The translations under genes and the position numbers were made by a program. Shown here piece after piece: positions 24,195-33,188 of a DNA stretch of 64,000 nt; the first letter of the stretch is position 1, and every line of letters begins with the position of its first letter. This stretch comes from Kluyvera intermedia (GTDB lineage: Bacteria; Pseudomonadota; Gammaproteobacteria; Enterobacterales; Enterobacteriaceae), in contig NZ_CP139986.1 of NCBI RefSeq assembly GCF_034424175.1, positions 2,790,001 through 2,854,000 on the forward strand. Reading direction: 5' to 3'. The notes beneath the pieces are model-generated. The model searched no databases. It saw only the letters and a list, made by a program, of their open reading frames with translations, and was not told the origin of the DNA.

Positions 24195-24701
24195 ATGAAA
24201 CGTTGTTATTTATTAATAGCCATATTGGGATATTCATGTCTTGCTTCGGCAGGTAGTGATTTAGCCGGTTCTGAATTTTCAGTCCTGGATAGATTATCAC
24301 GAGGCTACGATATGACCGCAATCACAGGTCAGCAGGGCAATAATAATATTGCCGCTATTAACCAGTCTGGGGGTCATAGCGTTGCTGCAATATCACAAAA
24401 CGGCGAGCATAACTCGGCCTTATTAAATCAGAATGGATTTAATAACCGTGCAGCGCTTGCTCAATATGGCCGCGGCAATAACGCCTCGGTGAACCAGTCA
24501 GGAACGAACAACACGGTTTATCTCGTTCAGGCTGGTATCGCTAACGACGCGGATATTACGCAAACCGGTTTTGATAATACTGCGGTAGTTATTGATAAAG
24601 GTAGAAATAACCTCACGCAGATTAATCAAACGGGCACAAACCGCAACGCGGGAGTTGTGCAGAACTCAGCTGGCATGGCAATTCGTATTACCCAAAATTA
24701 G
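24195..24701 (+). CDS. csgB: Curli nucleator (minor curlin) CsgB
   Basis: A 168-residue secreted protein that nucleates CsgA polymerisation on the cell surface. The start at 24195 follows AAGGTGAAATT and opens a signal peptide ending ASA. Curlin repeats of about 22 residues follow (for example AINQSGGHSVAAISQNGEHN and ALAQYGRGNNASVNQSGTNN), about six in all, one more than E. coli CsgB. The C-terminal AMAIRITQN matches the E. coli end (QMAIRVTQR) that holds CsgB to the surface. It is first in csgBAC. Confidence 0.95.
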   Translation: MKRCYLLIAILGYSCLASAGSDLAGSEFSVLDRLSRGYDMTAITGQQGNNNIAAINQSGGHSVAAISQNGEHNSALLNQNGFNNRAALAQYGRGNNASVNQSGTNNTVYLVQAGIANDADITQTGFDNTAVVIDKGRNNLTQINQTGTNRNAGVVQNSAGMAIRITQN

Positions 24702-24744
24702 TGTTTTTACTGGTTATCAATCTCTAAACCTATGGGGTATCTTC

Positions 24745-25545
24745 ATGAAAACGTGGAAAATTGTTATTTTGTCATCGTTGTTAACGTCTGGTGTAGCCCT
24801 GGCAACCGGAGGGGGCGGCGGTCACTCTCCTGGCGGTGGTGGCGGTTATCCTCCAGGTGGTGGAGGCGGTGGTTCTGGCGTCACGATCCCGCATCTACCA
24901 ACCATTACAGCCAAAACCCCCGTCGTACCGCAGAGCGGAAGATGGGATGAGGTTATCCATGTTTATCAACCAGGCACAGGCAACGGTTCTTACGTCAACC
25001 AGAACAACTCATCGTTGTCTGTGATTGATGTACACCAGACAGGCAACTATGGCAGCTCAACGGTCACTCAGAATGCGACCAGAAGCTCCATTACGCTTGA
25101 TCAAAGCGGCTGGGGTAACCAATCAAACGCAACGCAGAGCGGAACCACCAGCTCAATTGGCGTGACTCAGAGCGGGATCGGTAATGCATCCGGTGTCAAT
25201 CAATCCGGCTCGGGTAATGCTGTAGTCGTCGCACAAAGCGGCAATTACAACACCTCAGGCGTAACACAATCCGGCACCAAGAACTCAACCAACGTATCTC
25301 AGAGTGGCGGTTCTAACCTTTCCAGCGTCAGTCAGGCAGGTTCAAACAACATTGTTGATGTCGCGCAATCCGATCTCGGCAACAAATCTTACGTTAATCA
25401 GCAATATGGGGATGGCTCAGCTATTCTGGTTTCCCAGGTTGGCGGCTTTAACTACAGCAGCGTAGAACAAGGCCATGACCGTGCTCTGGCCGTTGTTCAG
25501 CAAGGCTACGGCACCGGTAACAGCTCGACTATCGTCCAGCATTAA
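24745..25545 (+). CDS. csgA: Major curlin CsgA, enlarged form with nine repeats
   Basis: The main curli amyloid subunit, here 266 residues against 151 in E. coli. From the start at 24745 a signal peptide (cleaved after VALA, residue 20) is followed by a Gly/Pro-rich arm (21-46) and a Pro-containing linker (47-68). Nine repeats follow. Their first conserved Gln lies at 75, 98, 120, 142, 164, 186, 208, 231 and 253, and the second at 86, 109, 131, 153, 175, 197, 219, 242 and 265, each with the Q-X-G-X-N/G core. E. coli CsgA has five repeats. The last repeat ends STIVQH, where E. coli ends in HQY. Confidence 0.93.
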   Translation: MKTWKIVILSSLLTSGVALATGGGGGHSPGGGGGYPPGGGGGGSGVTIPHLPTITAKTPVVPQSGRWDEVIHVYQPGTGNGSYVNQNNSSLSVIDVHQTGNYGSSTVTQNATRSSITLDQSGWGNQSNATQSGTTSSIGVTQSGIGNASGVNQSGSGNAVVVAQSGNYNTSGVTQSGTKNSTNVSQSGGSNLSSVSQAGSNNIVDVAQSDLGNKSYVNQQYGDGSAILVSQVGGFNYSSVEQGHDRALAVVQQGYGTGNSSTIVQH

Positions 25546-25604
25546 TAGGTACAGCCGGATGAATTCTCATCCGGCTGATTTTCCTTCTCGCACGAGGAAT
25601 AGCG

Positions 25605-25934
25605 ATGCACCTTCTGCTTATTGCCGCGGCGCTTAGCAACCAGCTCTGGTTTGAAACCGAACAGCACGCAAGCACCCTTGTAGTCAGCCCGATGGCAACG
25701 CTTCTTGATGACTGCCACTGTCGGTTGACGATTAACGTCGTGCATCAAGGCCAATCCGGGCAGAGCAATAGTAGCCAGAGCGGCGAAATCATGATCAAAG
25801 GAAAGCAACCGCTGCAACTGGCCAGCATGACGCTGGATATCCCCCACGGCGAATGGACACAAATTACCGTGACGCTAAGTGACAGCAAAGGCATTATTTT
25901 GCAGCAGAGCTGGCAAACATCGACACCAGTTTGA
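25605..25934 (+). CDS. csgC: Curli amyloid inhibitor / chaperone CsgC
   Basis: A 109-residue periplasmic protein of immunoglobulin-like fold that keeps CsgA from polymerising before export. The N-terminus (MHLLLIAAALSNQ) acts as a short signal sequence, and CHC at residues 37-39 matches the CXC motif of E. coli CsgC. Overall similarity is low but size, motif and position after csgA agree. It lies 59 bp after csgA, and its start is preceded by ACGAGGAATAGCG. Confidence 0.88.
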   Translation: MHLLLIAAALSNQLWFETEQHASTLVVSPMATLLDDCHCRLTINVVHQGQSGQSNSSQSGEIMIKGKQPLQLASMTLDIPHGEWTQITVTLSDSKGIILQQSWQTSTPV

Positions 25935-25998
25935 TTTCGCCCTCCTCTTCTTTATATCCTTATCATCTATTCATTTATTCACCTGATAAGGATGCCGC

Positions 25999-26460
25999 AT
26001 GTTCAAACCCCATGTCACCGTCGCCTGCCTGGTTCACGCACAAGGCAAATTCCTGGTTGTTGAAGAGACCATTAACAATAAAGCACTGTGGAACCAGCCT
26101 GCGGGCCATCTGGAGGCTGATGAAACGCTTGTGCAAGCCGCTCGTCGTGAACTGTGGGAAGAGACCGGAATTCACGCAACGCCACAGCATTTTCTCCGAC
26201 TCCATCAGTGGATTGCTCCAGACAAAACCCCTTTCCTGCGCTTTCTGTTTGTTATTGAGCTTAGCGAAATGTGCGCCACTGAGCCGCACGACAGCGATAT
26301 AGACCGCTGCTTGTGGGTCACCGCTGAGGAAATTCTCAACGCGAAGAATCTGCGTTCTGCGCTGGTTGCCGAAAGCATTCGCAGCTATCAGCAAGATGCC
26401 CGTTACCCACTGTCGCTTATCGGCGAATTTAACTGGCCGTTTACAGAGGGTGTCAAGTAA
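25999..26460 (+). CDS. nudJ: Nudix phosphatase NudJ
   Basis: A 153-residue cytosolic Nudix hydrolase acting on HMP-PP (a thiamine precursor) and nucleoside tri/diphosphates. The complete Nudix box runs GHLEADETLVQAARRELWEE then TGI, with all metal-binding Glu residues present. GATAAGGATGCCGC precedes the ATG. As in E. coli it lies immediately before mnmA. Confidence 0.95.
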   Translation: MFKPHVTVACLVHAQGKFLVVEETINNKALWNQPAGHLEADETLVQAARRELWEETGIHATPQHFLRLHQWIAPDKTPFLRFLFVIELSEMCATEPHDSDIDRCLWVTAEEILNAKNLRSALVAESIRSYQQDARYPLSLIGEFNWPFTEGVK

Positions 26461-26513
26461 AAGGCTGCGTGATAGAATATGCCGCCTTGAAGTCCAATGT
26501 CGTGAGTATTCCA

Positions 26514-27623
26514 ATGTCAGAAAGCCAGAAAAAAGTGATCGTCGGCATGTCCGGCGGTGTTGATTCCTCCGTTTCCGCCTACTTGTTGCTGCAACAAGGC
26601 TATAAGGTAGAGGGCCTGTTCATGAAGAACTGGGAGGAAGACGATGGCGAGGAATACTGCACTGCTGCGGCCGATCTTGCTGATGCACAAGCGGTATGCG
26701 ATAAGCTCGGTATTGAGCTGCATACGGTGAACTTCGCCGCTGAATACTGGGATAACGTGTTTGAGCTCTTCTTAGAAGAGTACAAAGCCGGCCGTACGCC
26801 GAACCCGGATATCCTGTGCAACAAAGAGATCAAATTTAAAGCCTTCCTTGAGTTTGCTGCCGAAGACCTCGGCGCCGATTATATCGCCACCGGGCACTAT
26901 GTGCGTCGCGCCGATGTTAACGGTAAGAGCCAGCTCCTGCGTGGTCTCGACGGGAATAAAGATCAGAGTTATTTCCTTTATACGTTGGGTCACGATCAGG
27001 TCGCTCAAAGCCTGTTCCCGGTGGGTGAGCTTGAGAAGCCGCAGGTGCGTAAAATCGCCGAAGAGCTGGATCTCATCACCGCGAAGAAAAAAGACTCCAC
27101 CGGTATCTGTTTTATCGGCGAGCGAAAATTCCGTGAATTCCTTGGCCGTTATCTGCCTGCACAGCCGGGCAAAATCATCACCGTTGACGGTGATGAAATC
27201 GGCACCCATCAGGGGTTGATGTACCACACTCTGGGTCAGCGCAAAGGTCTTGGCATCGGCGGTGTCAAAGAAGGAAGTGAAGATCCATGGTACGTGGTGG
27301 ATAAAGATGTTGAGAACAACATTCTGGTTGTGGCTCAAGGTCACGATCACCCGCGCCTGATGTCGGTTGGGCTGATTGCTCAGCAGTTGCATTGGGTTGA
27401 CCGCGTACCGGTGACCGGCACTTTCCGCTGCACCGTCAAAACCCGCTATCGCCAGACGGATATCCCTTGCACGGTGACCGCACTGGACGCAGAACGTATT
27501 GAGGTTCGCTTTGATGAACCTGTTGCCGCCGTAACCCCAGGGCAGTCCGCCGTATTCTATAACGGTGAAATTTGCCTGGGCGGCGGCGTCATTGAGCAGC
27601 GCTTGCCGCTGCCGGTAGCCTAA
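26514..27623 (+). CDS. mnmA: tRNA-uridine 2-sulfurtransferase MnmA
   Basis: A 369-residue enzyme that 2-thiolates the wobble uridine of Lys, Glu and Gln tRNAs using sulfur relayed by the Tus proteins. The ATP-pyrophosphatase loop is MSGGVDSSVS, the first catalytic Cys lies in NPDILCNKEIKF, and the second in STGICFIGERKF. The start at 26514 gives the family length; the frame runs upstream to 26469 without homology. It overlaps nothing and is followed by hflD after 91 bp, as in E. coli. Confidence 0.97.
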   Translation: MSESQKKVIVGMSGGVDSSVSAYLLLQQGYKVEGLFMKNWEEDDGEEYCTAAADLADAQAVCDKLGIELHTVNFAAEYWDNVFELFLEEYKAGRTPNPDILCNKEIKFKAFLEFAAEDLGADYIATGHYVRRADVNGKSQLLRGLDGNKDQSYFLYTLGHDQVAQSLFPVGELEKPQVRKIAEELDLITAKKKDSTGICFIGERKFREFLGRYLPAQPGKIITVDGDEIGTHQGLMYHTLGQRKGLGIGGVKEGSEDPWYVVDKDVENNILVVAQGHDHPRLMSVGLIAQQLHWVDRVPVTGTFRCTVKTRYRQTDIPCTVTALDAERIEVRFDEPVAAVTPGQSAVFYNGEICLGGGVIEQRLPLPVA

Positions 27624-27714
27624 CCATAATTAGCAACGTGACCCCGCCGCGGCGGAGGTTTAACGTAGCCTGTCAGACGTTGCGACGTTTGTCAGGCGCC
27701 AACAAGGAGTGAGC

Positions 27715-28356
27715 GTGGCGAAGAATTATTATGACATCACCCTGGCGCTGGCTGGCATCTGCCAGTCCGCCCGTCTGGTGCAGCAACTGGCCCATCAAGG
27801 CCACTGTGACAGCGACGCGTTACACGTTTCGCTAAACAGCGTTATCGATCTCAACCCAGACTCTGCGCTGGGCGTTTTCGGTGGCAGTGAAGCCAATCTT
27901 CGTCTCGGCCTTGAAACTTTGCTTGCCGTGTTGAATGCCAGCAGCCGTCAGGGTCTGAATGCTGAACTCACTCGCTACACGCTGAGTTTAATGGTGCTTC
28001 AACGTAAACTTGCCGCCGCCAAAGGGGCGATGGATACGCTCGGGAACCAAATTAATGGCTTACAGCGTCAGCTCGATCATTTTGATTTGCAGTCAGAAAC
28101 GCTGCTCAGCGCCATGGCGGGAATTTACGTTGATGTAATTAGCCCGCTCGGCCCACGCATTCAGGTCACCGGCTCCCCGGCCGTGCTGCAAAGCCCACAG
28201 GTGCAAGCGAAAGTTCGCGCCTCGTTACTGGCAGGTATCCGCGCGGCGGTACTGTGGCACCAGGTGGGTGGTGGTCGTCTGCAGCTGATGTTCTCTCGTA
28301 ATCGCCTGACCACTCAGGCAAAACAAATTCTTGCTCATTTAACCCCGGAGTTATGA
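27715..28356 (+). CDS. hflD: HflD, membrane-associated lysogenization regulator
   Basis: A 213-residue, mostly helical protein loosely attached to the inner membrane. In E. coli it binds phage lambda CII and promotes its degradation. The GTG start at 27715 gives AKNYYDITLALAGICQSARL and the E. coli length; a GTG six bases upstream is possible. AAGGAG precedes it. It lies between mnmA and purB with a three-base gap before purB, so it is coupled to purB. Confidence 0.95.
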   Translation: MAKNYYDITLALAGICQSARLVQQLAHQGHCDSDALHVSLNSVIDLNPDSALGVFGGSEANLRLGLETLLAVLNASSRQGLNAELTRYTLSLMVLQRKLAAAKGAMDTLGNQINGLQRQLDHFDLQSETLLSAMAGIYVDVISPLGPRIQVTGSPAVLQSPQVQAKVRASLLAGIRAAVLWHQVGGGRLQLMFSRNRLTTQAKQILAHLTPEL

Positions 28357-28359
28357 TCT

Positions 28360-29730
28360 ATGGAATTATCCTCACTGACCGCCGTTTCCCCTGTCGATGG
28401 ACGCTACGGCGATAAAGTCAGCGCGCTGCGCGGGATTTTCAGCGAATATGGTTTGCTGAAATTCCGTGTACAAGTCGAAGTACGCTGGCTGCAAAAGCTG
28501 GCCGCACACGCAGCCGTCAAGGAAGTTCCTGCTTTTGCTGCCGACGCAAACGGTTACCTTGATAGCATCGTGGCTAACTTCAATGAAGAAGATGCTGCCC
28601 GAATCAAAACTATCGAGCGCACCACTAACCACGATGTGAAGGCTGTTGAGTATTTCCTGAAAGAAAAAGTCGCATCAGTGCCAGAGCTGCACGCCGTGTC
28701 CGAGTTTATCCACTTCGCCTGTACTTCAGAGGACATCAATAACTTGTCCCACGCGCTGATGCTGAAAACCGCTCGCGAGGAAGTGGTACTGCCATACTGG
28801 CGTAAAGTTATCGATGCGATTAAAGATTTGGCAGTGCAGTATCGCGATATCCCACTGCTCTCCCGTACCCATGGTCAACCGGCTACGCCGTCAACCATCG
28901 GTAAAGAGATGGCAAACGTCGCCTACCGTATGGAACGCCAGTTCCGTCAGTTAGAGCAGGTTGAAATTCTGGGTAAAATCAACGGTGCGGTCGGTAACTA
29001 TAACGCCCACATCGCCGCTTACCCGGATGTTGACTGGCACCAGTTCAGCGAAGAATTCGTCACCTCTTTGGGCATTCAGTGGAACCCGTACACCACGCAG
29101 ATCGAGCCGCACGATTATATCGCCGAACTGTTTGACTGCATCGCCCGCTTCAACACCATTCTTATCGACTTCGATCGCGATGTCTGGGGTTATGTTGCAC
29201 TGAACCACTTCAAACAGAAAACCATTGCCGGTGAAATTGGTTCTTCCACCATGCCGCATAAAGTTAACCCAATCGACTTCGAAAACTCCGAAGGCAACCT
29301 GGGACTGTCCAACGCACTTCTGCAGCATCTGGCCAGCAAACTGCCGGTTTCCCGCTGGCAGCGCGACCTGACCGATTCTACCGTCTTGCGTAACCTGGGT
29401 GTAGGTATCGGCTATGCGTTGATCGCTTATCAGTCCACCCTGAAAGGTGTGAGTAAACTGGAAGTGAACCGCGATCGTCTACTGGATGAGCTGGACCATA
29501 ACTGGGAAGTTCTGGCTGAGCCGATTCAAACCGTGATGCGTCGATACGGCATTGAGAAGCCATACGAAAAACTCAAAGAACTGACCCGTGGCAAGCGCGT
29601 TGACGCTGAAGGGATGAAGCAGTTTATCGATGGTCTGGCGCTGCCAGAAGACGAGAAAACCCGTCTTAAAGCCATGACGCCAGCTAACTATATTGGTCGT
29701 GCTATCACTATGGTTGATGAGTTGAAATAA
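28360..29730 (+). CDS. purB: Adenylosuccinate lyase
   Basis: A 456-residue homotetrameric enzyme that cleaves SAICAR to AICAR and adenylosuccinate to AMP, each releasing fumarate. The superfamily signature GSSTMPHKVNPIDFENSEGN is intact, as is the catalytic His region RTHGQPATPSTIGKEM and the SEFIHFACTSEDINN block. Length equals E. coli PurB. It is co-transcribed with hflD. A CCCCTCCTTC/GAAGGAGGGG hairpin at 29743-29765 follows the stop. Confidence 0.98.
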   Translation: MELSSLTAVSPVDGRYGDKVSALRGIFSEYGLLKFRVQVEVRWLQKLAAHAAVKEVPAFAADANGYLDSIVANFNEEDAARIKTIERTTNHDVKAVEYFLKEKVASVPELHAVSEFIHFACTSEDINNLSHALMLKTAREEVVLPYWRKVIDAIKDLAVQYRDIPLLSRTHGQPATPSTIGKEMANVAYRMERQFRQLEQVEILGKINGAVGNYNAHIAAYPDVDWHQFSEEFVTSLGIQWNPYTTQIEPHDYIAELFDCIARFNTILIDFDRDVWGYVALNHFKQKTIAGEIGSSTMPHKVNPIDFENSEGNLGLSNALLQHLASKLPVSRWQRDLTDSTVLRNLGVGIGYALIAYQSTLKGVSKLEVNRDRLLDELDHNWEVLAEPIQTVMRRYGIEKPYEKLKELTRGKRVDAEGMKQFIDGLALPEDEKTRLKAMTPANYIGRAITMVDELK

Positions 29731-29742
29731 CCTGCACTTCCC

Positions 29743-29765
29743 CCTCCTTCGTCCTGAAGGAGGGG
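29743..29765 (+). terminator. Hairpin after purB
   Basis: A strong ten-base stem of CCCCTCCTTC and GAAGGAGGGG around a short loop. It is followed by AAACTCCC, not a T-run, so it probably gives partial termination and leaves read-through into phoP possible, as reported in E. coli. Confidence 0.6.
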
Positions 29766-29776
29766 AAACTCCCGGC

Positions 29777-29793
29777 AATTTAATTAATGTTTA
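29777..29793 (+). promoter_or_regulatory. PhoP box of the phoPQ autoregulated promoter
   Basis: AATTTA, a five-base ATTAA spacer and TGTTTA match the PhoP box pattern GGTTTA-N5-TGTTTA; the E. coli box has the same spacing. The downstream half is perfect and the upstream half is degenerate. TTAATATATT about 22 bp further on is a good -10. Confidence 0.7.
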
Positions 29794-29854
29794 TCTCCAC
29801 AAAGCCATAATCGGCGTTAATATATTCATGTTATTAATCAAATGGAGATACAGT

Positions 29855-30529
29855 ATGCGCGTACTCGTCGTAGAGGATAACGCTCTGTTACGTCATCACC
29901 TGAAAGTACAGCTCCAGGATATGGGCCATCAGGTAGATGCCGCAGAAGATGCGAAGGAAGCGGATTATTACCTCGGAGAACACGTTCCCGATATCGCTAT
30001 CGTTGACTTAGGCCTGCCGGATGAAGACGGCTCATCGCTGATTCGTCGCTGGCGTAGCCATGATATTTCACTGCCTATTCTCGTGCTTACCGCACGGGAA
30101 GGCTGGCAGGATAAAGTCGAAGTGCTGAGCGCAGGCGCCGACGACTACGTCACCAAACCATTCCATATTGAAGAAGTTTCTGCGCGAATGCAGGCACTGA
30201 TGCGCCGTAATAGCGGACACGCCTCGCAAATTATCTCCTTACCGCCATTCCAGGTTGACCTCTCACGCCGCGAGCTTTCCATTAATGACGAGGTGATAAA
30301 ACTCACCGCGTTTGAATACACCATTATGGAAACATTGATTCGTAACAACGGTAAAGTTGTCAGTAAAGATGCGCTGATGTTGCAGTTGTACCCTGATGCC
30401 GAATTACGCGAAAGCCATACTATTGATGTTCTGATGGGGCGATTGCGTAAAAAAATTCAGGCTCAATATCCTCACGACGTGATCATTACCGTGCGTGGCC
30501 AGGGTTATTTATTTGAATTGCGCGCATGA
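29855..30529 (+). CDS. phoP: Response regulator PhoP
   Basis: A 224-residue OmpR-type regulator of the low-Mg2+, acid and antimicrobial-peptide response. The receiver domain has the phosphoacceptor Asp51 (IVDLGLPDEDG), an acidic pocket in VEDN and Lys in YVTKPFH. The winged helix spans about 130-220 (LTAFEYTIMETLIRNNGKVV to GRLRKKIQ). The start at 29855 matches E. coli; the frame reaches 29828. A PhoP box lies upstream. The stop overlaps phoQ by four bases. Confidence 0.98.
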   Translation: MRVLVVEDNALLRHHLKVQLQDMGHQVDAAEDAKEADYYLGEHVPDIAIVDLGLPDEDGSSLIRRWRSHDISLPILVLTAREGWQDKVEVLSAGADDYVTKPFHIEEVSARMQALMRRNSGHASQIISLPPFQVDLSRRELSINDEVIKLTAFEYTIMETLIRNNGKVVSKDALMLQLYPDAELRESHTIDVLMGRLRKKIQAQYPHDVIITVRGQGYLFELRA

Positions 30530-31989
30530 AAAATCTTCGTCGGCATATTTTTCCGCTGTCGCTGCGGGTGCGTTTTCTGTTGGCGACAGCCGCCGTGGTT
30601 ATCGTCCTGTCCCTCTCCTACGGGATGGTGGCGCTGGTCGGGTATAGCGTTAGCTTCGATAAAACGACATTTCGCCTGCTGCGCGGCGAAAGTAACCTCT
30701 TCTATACCTTATCAAAATGGGAAAACAATAAGCTTAGCGTTGAAATTCCCGACAACCTGAGCATGCAAAGCCCGACGGTGGCGCTGATTTATGACGCTCA
30801 AGGTAAGCTGTTATGGCAGCAAAAAGATCTGCCCTGGCTCGTTAAGCGCATCAGCCCAGACTGGCTTAAAGGCAACGGTTTTTATGAAATCGAGGCCGAC
30901 GTTGACTCGACCAGTTCGCTATTGGAAACCGATCATGAGATCCAAAAAGAGCTCACGGAAATGCGTAACCAGGGCGATGATTCAGAGATGACACATTCGG
31001 TCGCCGTCAACAGTTATCCAGCTACCCGTCTGATGCCCGCCATGGTCATTGTGGTCGTCGATACCATCCCCATTGAGCTCAAACGTTCCTATATGGTCTG
31101 GAACTGGTTCTCTTATGTGCTGGTCGCCAATCTATTGCTCGTCATCCCGCTGCTTTGGGTCGCCGCGCACTGGAGTCTTCGCCCCATCGCCGCGCTCACG
31201 CGTGAGGTGCGGGAGTTGGAGGAACATCATCGCGAGCATTTGAATCCAGAGACAACGCGCGAACTGACGAGCCTGGTACGTAACCTGAATCGGTTGCTCA
31301 AAAGTGAACGTGAACGCTACGACAAATACCGGACGACGCTGACCGATCTGACACACAGCCTTAAAACGCCGTTGGCGGTTTTACAAAGTTCACTGCGCTC
31401 GCTGCGTAGCGAACAAATTACCGTTAGCGAGGCCGAGCCGGTGATGCTTGAGCAGATTAGTCGTATCTCGCAGCAGATTGGCTACTATCTGCACCGCGCC
31501 AGTATGCGCACTGATAGCACATTACTGAGCCGTGAATTGCATCCGGTAGCCCCGCTGCTGGACAGTCTGATCTCCGCGCTCAACAAGGTCTATCAGCTTA
31601 AAGGGGTCAATATCACGCTGGATATCTCACCAGAGATCGTTTTCGTCGGCGAGAAAAACGATTTTATGGAAGTCATGGGCAATCTTCTGGACAACGCTTG
31701 TAAGTATTGTCTTGAATTTGTGGAGGTTTCCGCCCGCCAGAATGGCAATGACCTGCATATCATCGTCGAAGATGACGGCCCCGGGATTCCGCAGGGTAAG
31801 CGCGATATCGTCTTTGATAGGGGCCAGCGCATCGATACGCTGCGTCCAGGTCAAGGCGTAGGGCTTGCCGTCGTGCGCGATATCGTTGAGCAGTACGACG
31901 GACGAATTGTTACCCATGATAGCCTGCTCGGCGGGGCAAAAATGGAGGTTATCTTTAGTCACCAGGATCTGGATGGTCACGAAGGGTAA
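30526..31989 (+). CDS. phoQ: Sensor histidine kinase PhoQ
   Basis: A 487-residue inner-membrane kinase/phosphatase that controls PhoP. TM1 is about 17-39 and TM2 about 193-214, enclosing a periplasmic PAS-like sensor. Then come a HAMP domain, the phosphorylated His277 (LTDLTHSLKTPL) and an ATPase domain with NLLDNACKYC, DDGPGIP and GQGVGLAV. The periplasmic acidic patch that binds divalent cations reads NQGDDSEM at about 148-155, less acidic than the E. coli EDDDDAEM that I recall. The N-terminus overlaps phoP by four bases. Confidence 0.97.
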   Translation: MKNLRRHIFPLSLRVRFLLATAAVVIVLSLSYGMVALVGYSVSFDKTTFRLLRGESNLFYTLSKWENNKLSVEIPDNLSMQSPTVALIYDAQGKLLWQQKDLPWLVKRISPDWLKGNGFYEIEADVDSTSSLLETDHEIQKELTEMRNQGDDSEMTHSVAVNSYPATRLMPAMVIVVVDTIPIELKRSYMVWNWFSYVLVANLLLVIPLLWVAAHWSLRPIAALTREVRELEEHHREHLNPETTRELTSLVRNLNRLLKSERERYDKYRTTLTDLTHSLKTPLAVLQSSLRSLRSEQITVSEAEPVMLEQISRISQQIGYYLHRASMRTDSTLLSRELHPVAPLLDSLISALNKVYQLKGVNITLDISPEIVFVGEKNDFMEVMGNLLDNACKYCLEFVEVSARQNGNDLHIIVEDDGPGIPQGKRDIVFDRGQRIDTLRPGQGVGLAVVRDIVEQYDGRIVTHDSLLGGAKMEVIFSHQDLDGHEG

Positions 31990-32066
31990 ATAGTGTTGCC
32001 GCAGCAGGGTAGTTTTGTGAATAAGAAGGTATAATCCGGTCATACACCTGCTGCGGAAATATTAAT

Positions 32067-33188
32067 ATGGAATATCACTTAACGCTGAACTGGCCCGATT
32101 TTATGGCGCGCTACTGGCAAAAACGTCCGGTCGTGCTAAAACGCGGGTTTGCCAACTTTATTGACCCGATTTCACCGGATGAACTGGCCGGTCTGGCGAT
32201 GGAAAATGAGGTGGATAGCCGACTGGTGAGCCACCTTGACGGGGCATGGCAGGTCAAACATGGCCCATTTGAAAGTTACGACCATCTGGGCGAAAGCAAC
32301 TGGTCGCTGCTGGTTCAGGCCGTGGACCATTGGCACGAACCTTCCAGCGCGCTGATGCGCCCCTTCCGCTCCCTGCCCGACTGGCGTCTGGACGATCTGA
32401 TGATCTCCTTCTCTGTTCCCGGTGGCGGCGTAGGCCCGCATCTTGATCAGTATGACGTCTTTATTATTCAGGGCACCGGTCGTCGTCGCTGGCGTGTCGG
32501 TGAGAAGACCGCGCTCAAGCAGCACTGTCCACATCCCGACTTGTTACAGGTCGCCCCGTTCGAAGCCATCATCGACGAAGAGATGGAACCCGGCGATATC
32601 CTCTATATCCCACCAGGTTTCCCGCACGAAGGCTATGCGCTGGAAAACTCGCTGAACTATTCTGTCGGTTTCCGTTCACCGAATAGCCGCGAATTGATTA
32701 GCGGTTTCGCTGACTATGTGTTGCAGCGAGATCTGGGAAACCAGCACTATAGTGACCCGGATGTCCCGTCGCGTGATCATCCAGCGGATTTGCTGCCTGA
32801 AGAGGTGGAGCGTCTGCGGGGGATGATGCTGGAGTTAATTGGGCAACCGGAGCATTTCCAGCAGTGGTTGGGCGAGTTTATCAGTCAATCTCGACATGAG
32901 CTGGATATAGCGCCACCAGAGCCACCGTATCAGCCTGATGAAATTTACGATGCGCTGCAACAAGGTGACATGCTGCAACGCCTTGGCGGCCTGCGAGTGA
33001 TTCGTATCGGTGATGATTTCTTTGTCAACGGCGAGAAAGTTGACTCTCCGCACCGTCAGGCGCTCGATGCGATGGCGGGAAGCATCATGTTAGAAAGCCA
33101 GCACTTTGGTGAAGCTCTTGACGATCCGTCGTTCCTGGCGATGTTGGCGGCACTGGTGAACAGTGGGTACTGGTTCTTCGCTGAGTAA
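32067..33188 (+). CDS. roxA: 50S ribosomal protein L16 arginine 3-hydroxylase RoxA
   Basis: A 373-residue JmjC-type Fe(II)/2-oxoglutarate oxygenase that hydroxylates an arginine of ribosomal protein L16. Iron ligands are His125 and Asp127 (GPHLDQYDVF) and the His of GFPHEGYA. The C-terminal winged-helix part is complete. Length equals E. coli RoxA (YcfD). The last 12 codons (LVNSGYWFFAE and stop) are repeated twice downstream as part of a 113-bp tandem repeat. Confidence 0.96.
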   Translation: MEYHLTLNWPDFMARYWQKRPVVLKRGFANFIDPISPDELAGLAMENEVDSRLVSHLDGAWQVKHGPFESYDHLGESNWSLLVQAVDHWHEPSSALMRPFRSLPDWRLDDLMISFSVPGGGVGPHLDQYDVFIIQGTGRRRWRVGEKTALKQHCPHPDLLQVAPFEAIIDEEMEPGDILYIPPGFPHEGYALENSLNYSVGFRSPNSRELISGFADYVLQRDLGNQHYSDPDVPSRDHPADLLPEEVERLRGMMLELIGQPEHFQQWLGEFISQSRHELDIAPPEPPYQPDEIYDALQQGDMLQRLGGLRVIRIGDDFFVNGEKVDSPHRQALDAMAGSIMLESQHFGEALDDPSFLAMLAALVNSGYWFFAE

